Shown one piece after another: positions 52,530-63,552 of a stretch of 64,000 nt of DNA. Location of the stretch: NCBI RefSeq assembly GCF_000003815.2, contig NC_049983.1:1571034-1635033 (forward strand), written 5' to 3'. A model generated the notes under the pieces. That model worked only from the letters and a program-made list of their open reading frames with translations, had not been told where the DNA came from and did no database searches. The translations under genes were made by a program, and so were the position numbers. The first letter of the stretch is position 1; the number at the start of each line of letters is the position of its first letter. Origin of the DNA: Branchiostoma floridae. Its lineage: Eukaryota > Chordata > Leptocardii > Amphioxiformes > Branchiostomatidae.

Positions 52530-53669
52530 TTTATGTGTTTTGTGTGGCTTGAATTGGAACTTTTGCATCGGGTATGCGTGTCTTATTTGGTGTGAATCAT
52601 ATCTACACCGGTATCTATGGCTTCGCCGTCTAAGCTATCTTGTGATTCTAATTGTGGACTTGGATTGGTCGACCGAGGGAACAATCGGTGTACAATATCC
52701 ATGCACGAATCTCCGCTACATTTAAGTCCACAATTTGGAGTCCAGTGTCGGGCGATACGCCTGGAAAGACTCATTTCAAGCAACATAGTTCCATCTGGCC
52801 ATCACATTAGGAAAAATCCGCTCAGATTCCCGAAGACGGGTACTGTTTTGTGATGAACAGGCCGTGCTCTCCATGTCTCCGCCAGCTTATGCTGGTCAAG
52901 ACGACACTGTCTTGAATTCACCCTGAGTTGTGCCCCGTTGAAGACTCTCCAACATACGTACTCCGTTTCCGGCAAGCCGTGAGTGTCCTATGGTTATGTC
53001 CGTTCCGTCCTGTAGTTCCGTTGGAATCCATTTGCGGCAAAGCCACGCCGATAATCCGTGTGTTGAAACGGGTCCAAGGCTCCTTCTTGACTTGTCCCGA
53101 AACAGACGCCCTGCAAACTGGTTTCTTCTATAAATTATGGCATATTCGTTAGGTTTAAAAAACCCACCTTTGTCTGTCATTGGATAACGCGCTATCACAT
53201 GACTGACCTCTTCTGGGAGCTGCTAATTAGAAATCCAATGCCGCGTTGTTCGTTATTCATAGTTGACGGCGAATAAATTTGAATTTGAAAAACGTAACAC
53301 CCTTTGTACGCTGTTTAGCCAAGGTTAAGCTAAACACAACAATACCACACTAGAAAATACCAGCCTTTCTGGGAGAACGTGATTATTGCTTGTAGATAAT
53401 AAATGTTCTTCCAGAAGATATGAAAGTTTTTTGTACAATTATATAAACAGCAAACCCGCTATATTCCCATGATACGTTACCGGGTAGTGAGGACGCTATG
53501 TCGTCGGGATGCCAAGCTGCAAGGCACAGCCACCCGCGAGCGACATACTGGACAGGCCGCCCAGTACTAGTCCTCTTACCCTGAACGGGAACAAGGCCGT
53601 AATTATGACCACCAATCTTCGGGGGCATGTACGCAGTGCTCCCGGCGACTGTTGTTTCCTTTCAACAAG
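52530..53669. other. Unique-looking DNA inside the 51.9-56 kb repeat domain
   Basis: More GC-rich than its surroundings and without the CTTTCCG word. Only short broken frames on the minus strand (for example 52896-53198); weakly transposase-like but not assignable. Confidence 0.35.
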
Positions 53670-53689
53670 GAGGTTAAATGTTTAATTTC

Positions 53690-55650
53690 CTTGCTTTCAA
53701 CGCTACCTCTCCAACATCTTTTTCTGTAACTAGTACTATCGATCTCCACCTCTGTAAAGAAAGTTCAGAGAGTTTTCTGAAAAGTAAGGTCAAAGGCAAA
53801 GGTAACGGAACGATATCGGTAACATACGATACTACTGGAAAAAATAAACGCTACCTTTCCGACATCTTTCTTGCACCTGTACATAGCATCTTTTTGTGTA
53901 AAGTGAGCTCAATGGTAACGTAAAGACACTGGAAAGATACCATATGTTATATTTATGTTTCACCCATGAGGATATTTTGATTTTCCTGGTTTCGTCAAAC
54001 ACGCTAACACAGAATGAGTTATTCAGGCGAAGTCGCTACTTTAGTGAACGGCGCATGTGGTATATTGAGCGGAAAATACTCGTAATTTGGTAAAAGCAAT
54101 GCCTCTTTTAAAAATAATAATTAACGCTACCTTTCCGACATCTTTTTTGCATCTATACATTCCAAAAATTGTATCTGCTATATGTAAGTTTTAACCAAGA
54201 GTAAATGTTGCTTATCTTGGTTAAACTCAACACGTTAACACAGCAGGGGCTATTCAGGCGAAGCCGCTGCGTTAGTGAGGGCGCATGTGGTATATTGAGC
54301 GGAAAATAATGCCTCTTCTTCAAATAATGATTAACGCTACCTTTCCGACATCTTTTTTCCACCTATACATAAAAGGGGGGAGGTTTGCTTAAACCTCCCC
54401 CAAATGTAACGGAAAGACATCGGAAAGATTGTATCTTTTATCATAGCTTTCACACAGGACGAGATTTGCTTTTCTTTGTTAAACTTAACACGCTAACACA
54501 GCAAGAGCTATTCATTTGAAGCTGCTGCTTTAGTGGACAGCGCATGTACTTTATTGAGCGGAAAATACTCTTAATTTGGTAAAAGCAATGCCTCTTCTTC
54601 AAATAATGATTAACGCTACCTTTCCGACACCTTTTTTCTACCTATACATAAAAGGGGGGAGGTTTGCTTAAACCTCCCCCCTTTTATGTAAAGTCAGCTC
54701 AAATGTAACGGAAAGACATCGGAAAGATTGTATCTGTTATATGTAGCTTTCACACAGGAGGAGATTTTCTTTTCTTGGTTAAACTTAACACACAAACACA
54801 GCAGGAGCTATTCATTTGAAGCCGCTGCTTTAGTGAACGGCGCATGTGGTATATTGAGCGGAAAATACTCTTAATTTGGTAAAAGTAATGCCTCTTCTTC
54901 AAGTAATGATTAACGCTACCTTTCCGACATCTTTTTTCCACCTATACATAAAAGGGGGGGAGGTTTGCTTAAACCTCCCCCCTTTTATGTAAAGTCAGCT
55001 CAAATGTAACGGAAAGATATCGGAAAGATTGTATCTGTTATATGTAGCTTTTACACAGGATATTTACTTTTCTTGGTTAAACTTAACACGCAAACACAGC
55101 AGGAGCTATTCATTTGAAGCCGCTGCTTTAGTGAACGACGCATGTGGTATATTGAGCGGAAAATACTCTTAATTTGGTAAAAGCAATGCCTCTTCTTCAA
55201 GTAATGATTAACGCTACCTTTTCGACACCTTTTTTCCACCTATACATAAAAGGGGGGAGGTTTGCTTAAACCTCCCCCCCTTTTATGTAAAGTCAGCTCA
55301 AATGTAACGGAAAGACATCGGAAAGATTGTACATGTTATATGTAGCTTTCACACAGGAGGAGATTTGTTTTTCTTGATTAAACTTAACACGCAAACACAG
55401 CAGGAGCTATTCATTTGAAGCCGCTGCTTTAGTGAACGGCGCATGTGGTATATTGAGCGGAAAATACTCTTAATTTGGTAAAAGCAATGCCTCTTCTTAA
55501 AAATAAACGCTACCATTCTGACATCTTTTTTTGCACCTATACATAAAAGGGGGAGGTCTCCATAGACCTATACTAATAAGAGTATGTAAATGAGATCAAT
55601 TGTAACGGAAGGGCAATGAAAAGATATCATCTCCTATTGGTAATTTCCAC
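53690..55650. repeat. Satellite array, about 300-bp unit, with hairpins
   Basis: AACGCTACCTTTCCGACA-type starts occur near 53848, 54122, 54333, 54612, 54913, 55210 and 55507. The last four spacings are 279-301 bases. Most units carry the palindrome AAAAGGGGGGAGGTTT-GCTT-AAACCTCCCCCCTTTT (for example near 54652-54687 and 54950-54986) and end TTGAGCGGAAAATACTCTTA. Confidence 0.92.
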
Positions 55651-56299
55651 CTTAGAGAACCACGAAAATAAAAAAAAAAGCGAAGGTCAACTGATTGCAT
55701 GTGAACGTATGGTCGGTTCAAAGCCTGTAGATGTTTTCTGTACATAAGCAATACCCGTTTCATATACGGCACATATAAAGATGCTTAAAGGTTATGTAAA
55801 GATATTACATGTATTTAATATGCCTTAACGAATACGGAAAGGTTACGGAAATGTAAAACCATGGTTTCCGTGGTCTTTACGATACCGTAAACTCTTCGGA
55901 AATATTTTCCCACCTTTAGGCTACATTTAAGTATCTCGGAAAGTATGCTTTAATATTCCTTTTCGTGCTGTGAAGGTTGGATACTTGACAGGGTCTGGCC
56001 GTTTGTACAGTTTAACACATAAGTCATATCATCATTGTTCTTTGATATCGATTAGGTGGGATTTGAAAAATTAATAATCACGTAATCAACAATGACGCGA
56101 AAATTTGCTATTTACTCAGACCCTGATACATTCTAAGGAAAGAACTGCCATCTAAACGGAGATATCGTACCTCTTTGAAAAGTATTCAGCATTTGTAGAA
56201 TTGATTGAAGTGATAGTTTATCTTATTTATAACCATTATTCTTAACCTTTAGTTATGAAAAGCTTGGATATGATTTAGACCGGTCAGCGATGTAACGTT

Positions 56300-56640
56300 G
56301 ACATGTTATGAACCTTGAACCTTGAACGTGGACATCGGGGATATGACAGGGATAATTTCGGCGCATGGTTGGGCAGATTGCAAGAGCGAATGTTATGACT
56401 TACAATATGTGTGTATTTCTAGATGTGCAGTTAGTTTACAACTACCCGAAAATCATCAACAGTGCATGAAGAAATCCCTATCATCATTCAGTGGTGCAGT
56501 GTTGTGGAACTCTCTTCCACCTAAACTAAAAAAAAAGGAAAACAGGCTAATTAGAACGGTTGATTTATATCTATGGCTGATTGAAAACTCCCAACTGGCG
56601 ACATTTTTGTCCCTTGACATTTTTGTCCCTTGATCAATAA
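56300..56640 (+). mobile_element. C-terminal scrap of a LINE ORF2
   Basis: The frame contains KSLSSFSGAVLWNSLPPKLK, the FxGAxLWNSLP motif found at the end of CR1/L2-type reverse-transcriptase proteins, then a duplicated TTTTTGTCCCTTGA tail (about 56603-56633). Heavily truncated. Confidence 0.65.
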
Positions 56641-57059
56641 ATAATAATGACATTAGATATATAAAACAGCCCGACCGGTTCCGATTTGAAAGTGTGACCC
56701 TCTCACACGCATTGAAGGGAAACAACTGTTTTGTAAAATAAGACATGGAGCAACGAGTTTCTCTCCATTCTACTTTAATGCTGCTGTCATATGAAGTCAA
56801 ATGACACAGCACATTGCAACTTGTACACTATAAAGTATACAGTCGAACTGTAACTGTAACTTCGCTTTACTGCAAACGCCTGATTATTGCACGGAAAACG
56901 CTGCCAATTTTGGGCTTGCAATTAAACGGCATCTACTGTAACTTTGTTGCTGTGGCACTATATTTAGAGTTTAGAAAATAATGAAAATATGGCACGAAAC
57001 CCTGCCTATATCATCTCTCCTACCAGATTTCGCCTCTTGCCTGAGACTTAGACCTTTTT

Positions 57060-57289
57060 TTTTTTTTGCTGCGCTCAAAACCATGAGAGTAAAACGTTGT
57101 GCGGTGATCGCTGATTTGACCGATTGTGAAGCGTGTATCAGGCTTGTGACCTCTCACCTTTGCCCCGAAGGTAAGCTCACATCCGCCATTTTTTTTACGT
57201 CTTTGTCTCCGGTATATGTCCGAAGAATTGTCGACATTTAACGTAGTCACCACGAGTCTTGGAGAACACTAACCAACTTAGAACTACGG
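57060..57289 (+). promoter_or_regulatory. Probable promoter and noncoding first exon of ZNF3
   Basis: The stretch GCTCAAAACCATGAGAGTAA..GTGACCTCTCACCTTTG..TCCGCCATTTTTT.. ends at a donor CTACGG|GTAAGA (57289). It is repeated with the same donor position at 63325-63552. CCGCCATTTT resembles a YY1 site. Start of transcription unknown. The DNA between 57290 and 58230 would be intron 1; nothing else is seen in it. Confidence 0.55.
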
Positions 57290-58236
57290 GTAAGACACGT
57301 GGTTGCCGTTAGTGCTTCCAGCTTGATGCTAATTGAGTGGTAAAATAGAATAAGTAATGTGTTTGTGATTGGTGTTTTGATGGGGAGGGGGGCAGTGGTA
57401 CTGTAATGTGTGGGATGTATACGGGACCACTTGCACGTGAATATCTCTCACTTAAGACTTTCTATAAGTCTTCATAACTTCGGTCCTAGTACTTAATAGA
57501 CACGGAGCTGTCTTCTGCTACTTTAACAATTTGTATGACATGAAGAATTACTAGTAATTGCTAATTATAAGGAAGGGTGAAGCCTTGTATATTCCTTTTC
57601 CTTGGACTAACACGAATGTGTATGGTTGGATGGATAGAGTACCATAGAATGTGGCAGGAGGATTCTTGTGGGAGGCATATTGCAATCTTTTTCAAATTCC
57701 TTTATAATAGATATATGGTGTTCCAGGTTGCAGCGTCCCTACCTTGAATCCTGAGGAAGCTAACTTCAGATTCGACACCGTTGTCATTTACAGGTAAATG
57801 GTTTCATAAGGTACCAGATCAAAATGAAGTTTCATATGATAACCTTTATCAATTTGCCTTCATGAAGAATGCTCCATTGTAATGCATCATTAAATAACGA
57901 TGATGATTTCATGTACAGTTTTACAAGGTGCAAAATATTCCAACCACAGTTCCACTATAAGGCTAATCTTTCCAAGACAAGAGTGAGTAGTATGGAGTGA
58001 GAATGATCTATCACAATCATTTAAGGGATTTATATATGATCGCCCACATAAATTAGACTAACATTTTCCAAAGATTAAGTTTGTCACGAGAAAATTGTTT
58101 TCTCAACACTTTTTAAAAATATTTGTACCTGAATACATGAGAATTGGGAGGTAGTGAAGGTAGCAAGTTAAGAAAGTTAAAGTTTGTAGGCAAACACAAA
58201 ACCTAATGTTTACTATGTGTCACACTTCTAGCAGAA

Positions 58237-59895
58237 ATGGAATATTTCATCCGTGAACATTCTATTGGACATCCTGGGAAGGAGATGGGGCATCCTGAAC
58301 ATCCTGGGAAGGATATGGACTCTCTTGGACACTCTGGGATCGAGATGGACTGTACTAAACACCCTAGGAAGGAGAGTTACAGCAGGGAGACCCAGACAAC
58401 AGACATGGGCCTGCAGCAGGAAACGTGTGATGTGAACTTTTCCCAACCTGGCAACACATCAAACTCACAGGTACAGGAGAGCAAAGGCAATGTGCAAATT
58501 ATTGTGGTTAAACACACGGGTGAAAAACCCTACACGTGTGACGAGATGGACTTTTCTGCTACACAGAAATGCAATTTGGACCGACATCTAATGAAACACA
58601 TGGATAAAAAACACTACATGTGCGGAGTCTCAGGGGAGTGTGGGCACAGGACAGGTCGAAAATCTCACTTATCTGTACACGTAAAAACTCATACAGGTGA
58701 CAGTCCCTATGTATGTGGCCAGTATGACTATTCTGCTGCACAGACAAGCGACTTGAACCAGCATATAGCAGCAAAGCACGGTAAGAAATCCTACATATGT
58801 GGAGAGTGCGGGTACAGAACAGCTTATAATTCAAATTTATCCCAACATATGAGAATCCATACAGGAGAAAGACCCTTTAAGTGTGATAAGTGCGACTATT
58901 CTGCAGCCCAGAAATCTGCTTTGTTCAGACATCTAGCAAAACACAAGGATGATCGCTACTTTTGTGTCGAGTGTGGGTACAGGACACCTTATAGGCCAAT
59001 GTTATCTCGACACATGCGAACCCATAAAGGAGAAAGACCCTACAAGTGTGACCAGTGTGACTATTGTGCAGCACGGAAAACTGATTTGAAGAAGCATCTG
59101 GCAAAACACACTGGAGAGAAACCCTTCATGTGTGGGGAGTGCGGGTACAGGACATGTAATAGGTCTAACTTATCCGTACATATGAGAAAGCATTCAGGGG
59201 AAAAACCTTTTAAGTGTGACAAGTGTGACTATTCTGCTGCACAGAAATCCTGTTTGGACAAACATGTACTGAAACACACTGGTGAGACGCGCTTTATGTG
59301 TGACGAGTGTGGGTACAAAACAGCTTATAAAATAACCTTATTGCGACACACGAGAACCCATACAGGGGAGAAACCCTACAAGTGTGACCAGTGCGACTAT
59401 TCTGCAGTACAGAAATACGACTTGGACAAACATCTAGCAATACACACTGATGAGAAACCCTACACATGTGTAGAGTGTGGGTACAGGACGGCTAAGATGT
59501 CTAACTTATTCAAACATATGAGAACGCATTCAGGGGAAAAACCCTACAAGTGTGACCAGTGCGACTATGCTGCTGCGCAGAAATGTTCTTTGGACCGACA
59601 TCTAATGACACACACTGGTGAGAAACCCTACATGTGTGGAGAGTGTGGGCATAGGACAGCTGAAAAGTGTAACTTATCCCGACATATGAAAACACATACA
59701 AGAGAAAAACCCTATAAATGTGACCAGTGCGACTTTTCCGCAGCAGAGAAGTCCACTTTGGACAGACATCTAACAAAGCACACCGGTGAGAAACTCTACA
59801 TGTGTGAAAAGTGTGGGTTCAGGACATCTCGAAAGTTTTCCTTATCTGTACACATGAAGACTCATACAGGAGAAAAACCCTACAAGTGCTTGTGA
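58237..59895 (+). CDS. C2H2 zinc-finger protein ZNF3, 552 residues
   Basis: Single open coding exon from ATG 58237 to TGA 59893-59895. An acceptor (TCACACTTCTAG) ends just upstream of the ATG, as in ZNF2. Residues 1-85 hold repeated (G)HPGKEM / HSGIEMD units (about four of 11-12 residues) and no KRAB or other known domain. Then 16 finger units follow. Units 1 and 3 have lost their second Cys (CDEMDF, CGQYDY) and unit 2 has an insertion between its Cys pair, so 13 are canonical. CGECGYRT-type and CDQCDYSAA-type fingers alternate. The protein ends YKCL, two residues into a seventeenth finger. Likely nuclear DNA-binding protein; target unknown. Closest to ZNF1 in finger sequence. Confidence 0.93.
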   Translation: MEYFIREHSIGHPGKEMGHPEHPGKDMDSLGHSGIEMDCTKHPRKESYSRETQTTDMGLQQETCDVNFSQPGNTSNSQVQESKGNVQIIVVKHTGEKPYTCDEMDFSATQKCNLDRHLMKHMDKKHYMCGVSGECGHRTGRKSHLSVHVKTHTGDSPYVCGQYDYSAAQTSDLNQHIAAKHGKKSYICGECGYRTAYNSNLSQHMRIHTGERPFKCDKCDYSAAQKSALFRHLAKHKDDRYFCVECGYRTPYRPMLSRHMRTHKGERPYKCDQCDYCAARKTDLKKHLAKHTGEKPFMCGECGYRTCNRSNLSVHMRKHSGEKPFKCDKCDYSAAQKSCLDKHVLKHTGETRFMCDECGYKTAYKITLLRHTRTHTGEKPYKCDQCDYSAVQKYDLDKHLAIHTDEKPYTCVECGYRTAKMSNLFKHMRTHSGEKPYKCDQCDYAAAQKCSLDRHLMTHTGEKPYMCGECGHRTAEKCNLSRHMKTHTREKPYKCDQCDFSAAEKSTLDRHLTKHTGEKLYMCEKCGFRTSRKFSLSVHMKTHTGEKPYKCL

Positions 59896-59957
59896 CTTTT
59901 TTTACAGCACATCAATCAGCTCCACGGTCCAATTTATCTCAAATAAACACCCATACA
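59896..59957 (+). pseudogene. Decayed fingers behind ZNF3
   Basis: After the stop, ACTTTTTTTACAGCACATC recalls the GACTATTCTGCTGCACAGAAATC core. Further on, SNLSQINTHTEK in another frame recalls SNLSQHMRTHTGEK. Two fingers shortened by deletion; a poly-A run follows at 59960-59977. Confidence 0.7.
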
Positions 59958-61477
59958 GAAAAAAAAAAAAAAAAAACATATCTGAACGATCACGCCAGAT
60001 CGCTACTATCACTGATCTTGGAGGCTGTGTGGGGTGGTTTATGCCTGTCGCTAAATTCGGTAACAAACGTTACCACCACGAGTGCGATGGTTGATACGGT
60101 TATATCTTCTATGAATAAAACTAGAAATGGCCGTTTTGTGACGCTTTAGAGATTTTCTGGCTTTCTAAAGAAACAAGAAAGGGTCAGTGACTGCCATTTG
60201 TAGTCCAACTTGTGTAACAAAATACTGTACAGAAATAACTGTAACAAACGTTACCATTGTTCTATGCTTTCTACGCTTTCTATTTGACCTTGTGTAAAAA
60301 AGATACCCACTTTTTAAATGTCCCTAGGGATGTCCACTTATATTTAAATGATAAAGCCAATACTGTTAATCATTTTGAAGAAAAAGGGGTAAAGTTTACT
60401 GTTGAAACACCCCGTAATACATAACCAAAGGGTAAGAAAATAAGAAGTCGCATTTTTTGGCAATCGTTAAAAGTGGAATTTTCCTAAACAAACAGGTAGA
60501 TTTCACTGAAAAATAAGCCGATTTATTTGACATTATTTACATTTCAATGAGAACAAGTGGAATGGTCTTGTAGAACTAATAGCCTATTAGAAAGTTTTTC
60601 TGTAGTCTTAGCCTTGACCTGGGTCCGATAACTACTCTTTAAAAAGAAATTCATATGAGAGGTAGACATTTTCTGGTAGACTGTCGAGCATTATAGCATA
60701 TCTTTTAAGAGGCTGGCTAAGTAAAATAACTACTATAGTTGTAGATTCTTTACATAAGATAGTTTTAGTACCTACGCATAGATTTCCTTTTTCTTTCCGA
60801 GTTCAAATTAACTGTTTTTTCCAAAGAATTCCTTGTAGAATGTTAGATGTCATGGAAGTTTCCAAACATTTTGGAGTTTTAATTTGTTTTAGTCTAATTT
60901 GTTCGAAAGTACAACCTTACGTTTGCAACATATTGCAGCACTATACCTAATATTTCATGCCCTGATATTCTGAGTGCTTATTCTGTATTTTGTTAAGCTC
61001 ATAGCAATACCTTTTACATGTCTGAGAATGTAATGGAGTTTGGTGAAGATCATTCAAAATAAAGAAATGTAAATTATACGAAGCTATTGATACTGTGTTG
61101 ATTTACATAGTGTAACGATTCTGACTGCATTGTTACATATAGGGTTTATGTTTATGTACAATCGTTGCGTTCTTTTGGCTTTATTTTTCATTCAAGGGGA
61201 TTAAAAATTCTAAATGTGAATTGAACAAAAAAAAAACTCGTTTTTGTTGACTTGGCATGATTGGACATAGAGGTAAAAACATTAGAAAAAGTTTCCAAGG
61301 CACTGCTGGTAACATACGTGTTATATCATTTGAGACCTTTTAGGCCAGTTTAACATATAAATGCACGTCATAAACGCCGTACGTTAGTAAATCATGTAGA
61401 TCGTAGATTTAAGTAGACATGGGGGGTCGCCATACTACGAAAAGTAGAGCTGAAATGGATTTTGAACATGTTTAAAA
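59958..61477. other. Intergenic, ZNF3 3' region
   Basis: Possible poly(A) signals AATAAA at 60114-60119 and near 61058. Otherwise AT-rich; nothing else recognised. Confidence 0.45.
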
Positions 61478-62060
61478 CCCTCAAATCACCGTATAGGGTC
61501 AAAACTGACCCCAGGCAGGGTTCTCCCCAGAGAGTGGAATAAGGGAGGCCCTCCACTATACTCTCAGCCAGCTCCACTATACTATTTTTCAAATTTAGTG
61601 TGTTTCTTCCCTATTTCCTTTGTTAGTTTTGCTAAGATTAATGACAATTCACAGATTTTTGTACCAAGTGGCATCACTTTTCCAGTCAGCATTGTCTGAA
61701 AAAACTTGTGAATGAGCAATGATCAAAACAATAGTAGTTTTGCCACTTCACAACAAAGGAATAACAACAGTATATTACACTTGTAGTATTTGACACCCTC
61801 TGTCATTGCAAAATCAACCCATTTTCATGAAAGTGCAGCGCGTTGGTGCGGGTTATTTTTGCCAGCCCCTCCACTATACTAAAAAATTCTGGGGAGAACC
61901 CTGCCAGGCGTATATCAATATGTACCATTATGGCATTTCTGGTCGAAAACAAATTTCTTCCCATAACTTTGTTTCTATATATGTCTTATAACTTCTCATA
62001 CGTTTTACCGAGATTGGCTCATTGTTGATTAAGTTATCCTAGAACGTTTATGCATGGATA
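61478..62060. mobile_element. Decayed relative of piggyBac-like element 2
   Basis: CCCTCAAATCACCGTATAGGGTC..TGACCCC matches the left end of the 48337 element. After the nested insertion, CGTATATCAATATGTACCAT..AAATTTCTTCCCATAA and ATATGTCTTATAAC follow the same order as at 48375-48455. The right end is not found. Confidence 0.7.
61515..61904. mobile_element. 390-bp TIR element nested in the piggyBac-like relative
   Basis: Ends GCAGGGTTCTCCCCAG and CTGGGGAGAACCCTGC, flanked by CAG at 61512-61514 and 61905-61907. Removing it rejoins TGACCCCAG with GCGTATAT, as in the uninterrupted element (TGACCCCAGACGTATAT). TCCACTATACT is repeated near both ends. Confidence 0.82.
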
Positions 62061-62499
62061 AAAGCAAAAGCGTTCATCCGGTTATCTAGAGGAGATAAAT
62101 CGCACGACGCAAAAAAATGTATGTAAAAAAATACCACAGCGCGATGGCTGATTTTACCTACGATTTACTTGCGATCATTATATTGACGCGGATAAAATTA
62201 TAGTAGGGTGCATATCACGACAAATGAATATGTTGGACAGTTGGAGTTGGGGTATAGCGTACAAAAAAGTAAAAAGTTTCTTTTTAAATTTGACGGAATG
62301 TTTTAAATGGGACCATGCTGGGTCAAGCGGATCTGGAGTATCTTGTTCACTCGTAATTTTAGCGTCTTTAGCCTAACTTTTAGTAGCAATATAGGTAACA
62401 TTTAAATTTTGGCGACGACTCGGGGGCTAGCCCAACAGTAAAGAGTGCGTCAGTTTGGCGAGAAATCCCAAAATTCGATAGGTATTTTTTGAATTTTCC

Positions 62500-62960
62500 C
62501 GCTTTTATCCTTTGGAAGGGAATAACTCTATACGGAATTGACGTATAGGTAGCTTTATATATTCCTTGCATAATAAATGCTAATCATGCAAATCAGGGGC
62601 TAATTTGCATTATATATGAGAACAGTTTTTAAATTCACAATATTCCGTAATAGGATACTCAAAATATTGCATATATTACTGAAAAAGAAAAAAAATAGTA
62701 GCCTGCTAACTGTATCTGTCCGATTTGCAAAAATTCCCAGAATTGCACAGCAATTCGTCGCGCGTGTGCAGTTGCATCATCTCTTTGGAGGAAAATAACT
62801 TTGGAAAGGCTTGACGGATCGTCGTGATTTTTAATATGGCAAATGTTACTGAAAAAAAAAGAGAAATATCATCATACATATATTGTTATTTTGGTACAGA
62901 ATATGATCAGCTGATAATTACTTATCCAAATGAGGTCCTCATATCAAAAGTAATGAGAAA
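62500..62960. repeat. Diverged copy of the 22.3-kb repeat family
   Basis: Words such as GGAATAACT, CTAATCATGCAAAT, GGGGCTAATTTGCAT and CTTTGGAGGAAAATAACTTT follow the order seen near 22990-23130 (AAAGAGGATAACTGC, ATGCAAATGAGGACTTAATTTGCAT). No coding frame. Confidence 0.5.
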
Positions 62961-63309
62961 CATTTACAATAGGCCACTCGTCACATGAGACCACCATTTC
63001 TGTTGACAGCAATGCCTCACAAACATTCATTTTGTTTTGGACCCACACGTATGTTTACACAATATACTTGTTACAAAGAGCACCAAATTGAGAAGGACCA
63101 GATGCCTGGTGGAAAGCACTTAACGTGGTGTACTGAATTGGTGTGTGAATTTATTACTATTGTCTGGTATATCTTACTCCATTGCCTAACCTGTGTATGA
63201 TATGAAGAGGTATGCCTAATCGTTTTCTTAGAACTACGACTGTGTTTCTTTTAGAAAGATCCAAGCCACTGCTACATATCGCCCCAACCGAAGCCTCTGC
63301 TTCAGGAAT

Positions 63310-63552
63310 ATGATTTTAAATCTTTGTTATGCTCAAAACCACGAGAGTAGAGCGTTATGCGGCGAACTGCGATTTGCGCCATTTGGCAAGTGTACATTAG
63401 GTTTGTGACCTCTGACCTTTGCTCCGTTGATGAGCTGTGTCCGCCATTTTGTTTTATGTCGACTCGTCGTCATTGCAATCATCTCCTCCAAACTGACGCG
63501 ATTTAAGGAATTCCAGAAGCCGTGGAGAGCGCTATCCACCATAGACCTACAC
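63310..63552 (+). promoter_or_regulatory. Second copy of the zinc-finger gene 5' exon
   Basis: GCTCAAAACCACGAGAGTAG..TTTGTGACCTCTGACCTTTG..TCCGCCATTTTG.. matches 57060-57289 and ends at the homologous donor CTACAC|GTAAGC. TGACCTCTGACCT at 63406-63418 is a perfect DR1 nuclear-receptor-type half-site pair. It predicts another finger gene whose coding exon lies past 64000. The rest (63553-64000) holds a G run at 63643-63658 and (GGGTAA)n-like bases near 63798; no gene seen. Confidence 0.55.

Noticed and set aside
52583-53198. Minus-strand frames considered as an integrase-type transposase
   Set aside because: Only vague similarity (SLSRRIARHW) and several frame breaks; not enough to name a family.
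53690-55650. CRISPR-like regular repeats
   Set aside because: Unit length near 300 bases with no short repeat-spacer pattern, in a eukaryotic context; it is a satellite.
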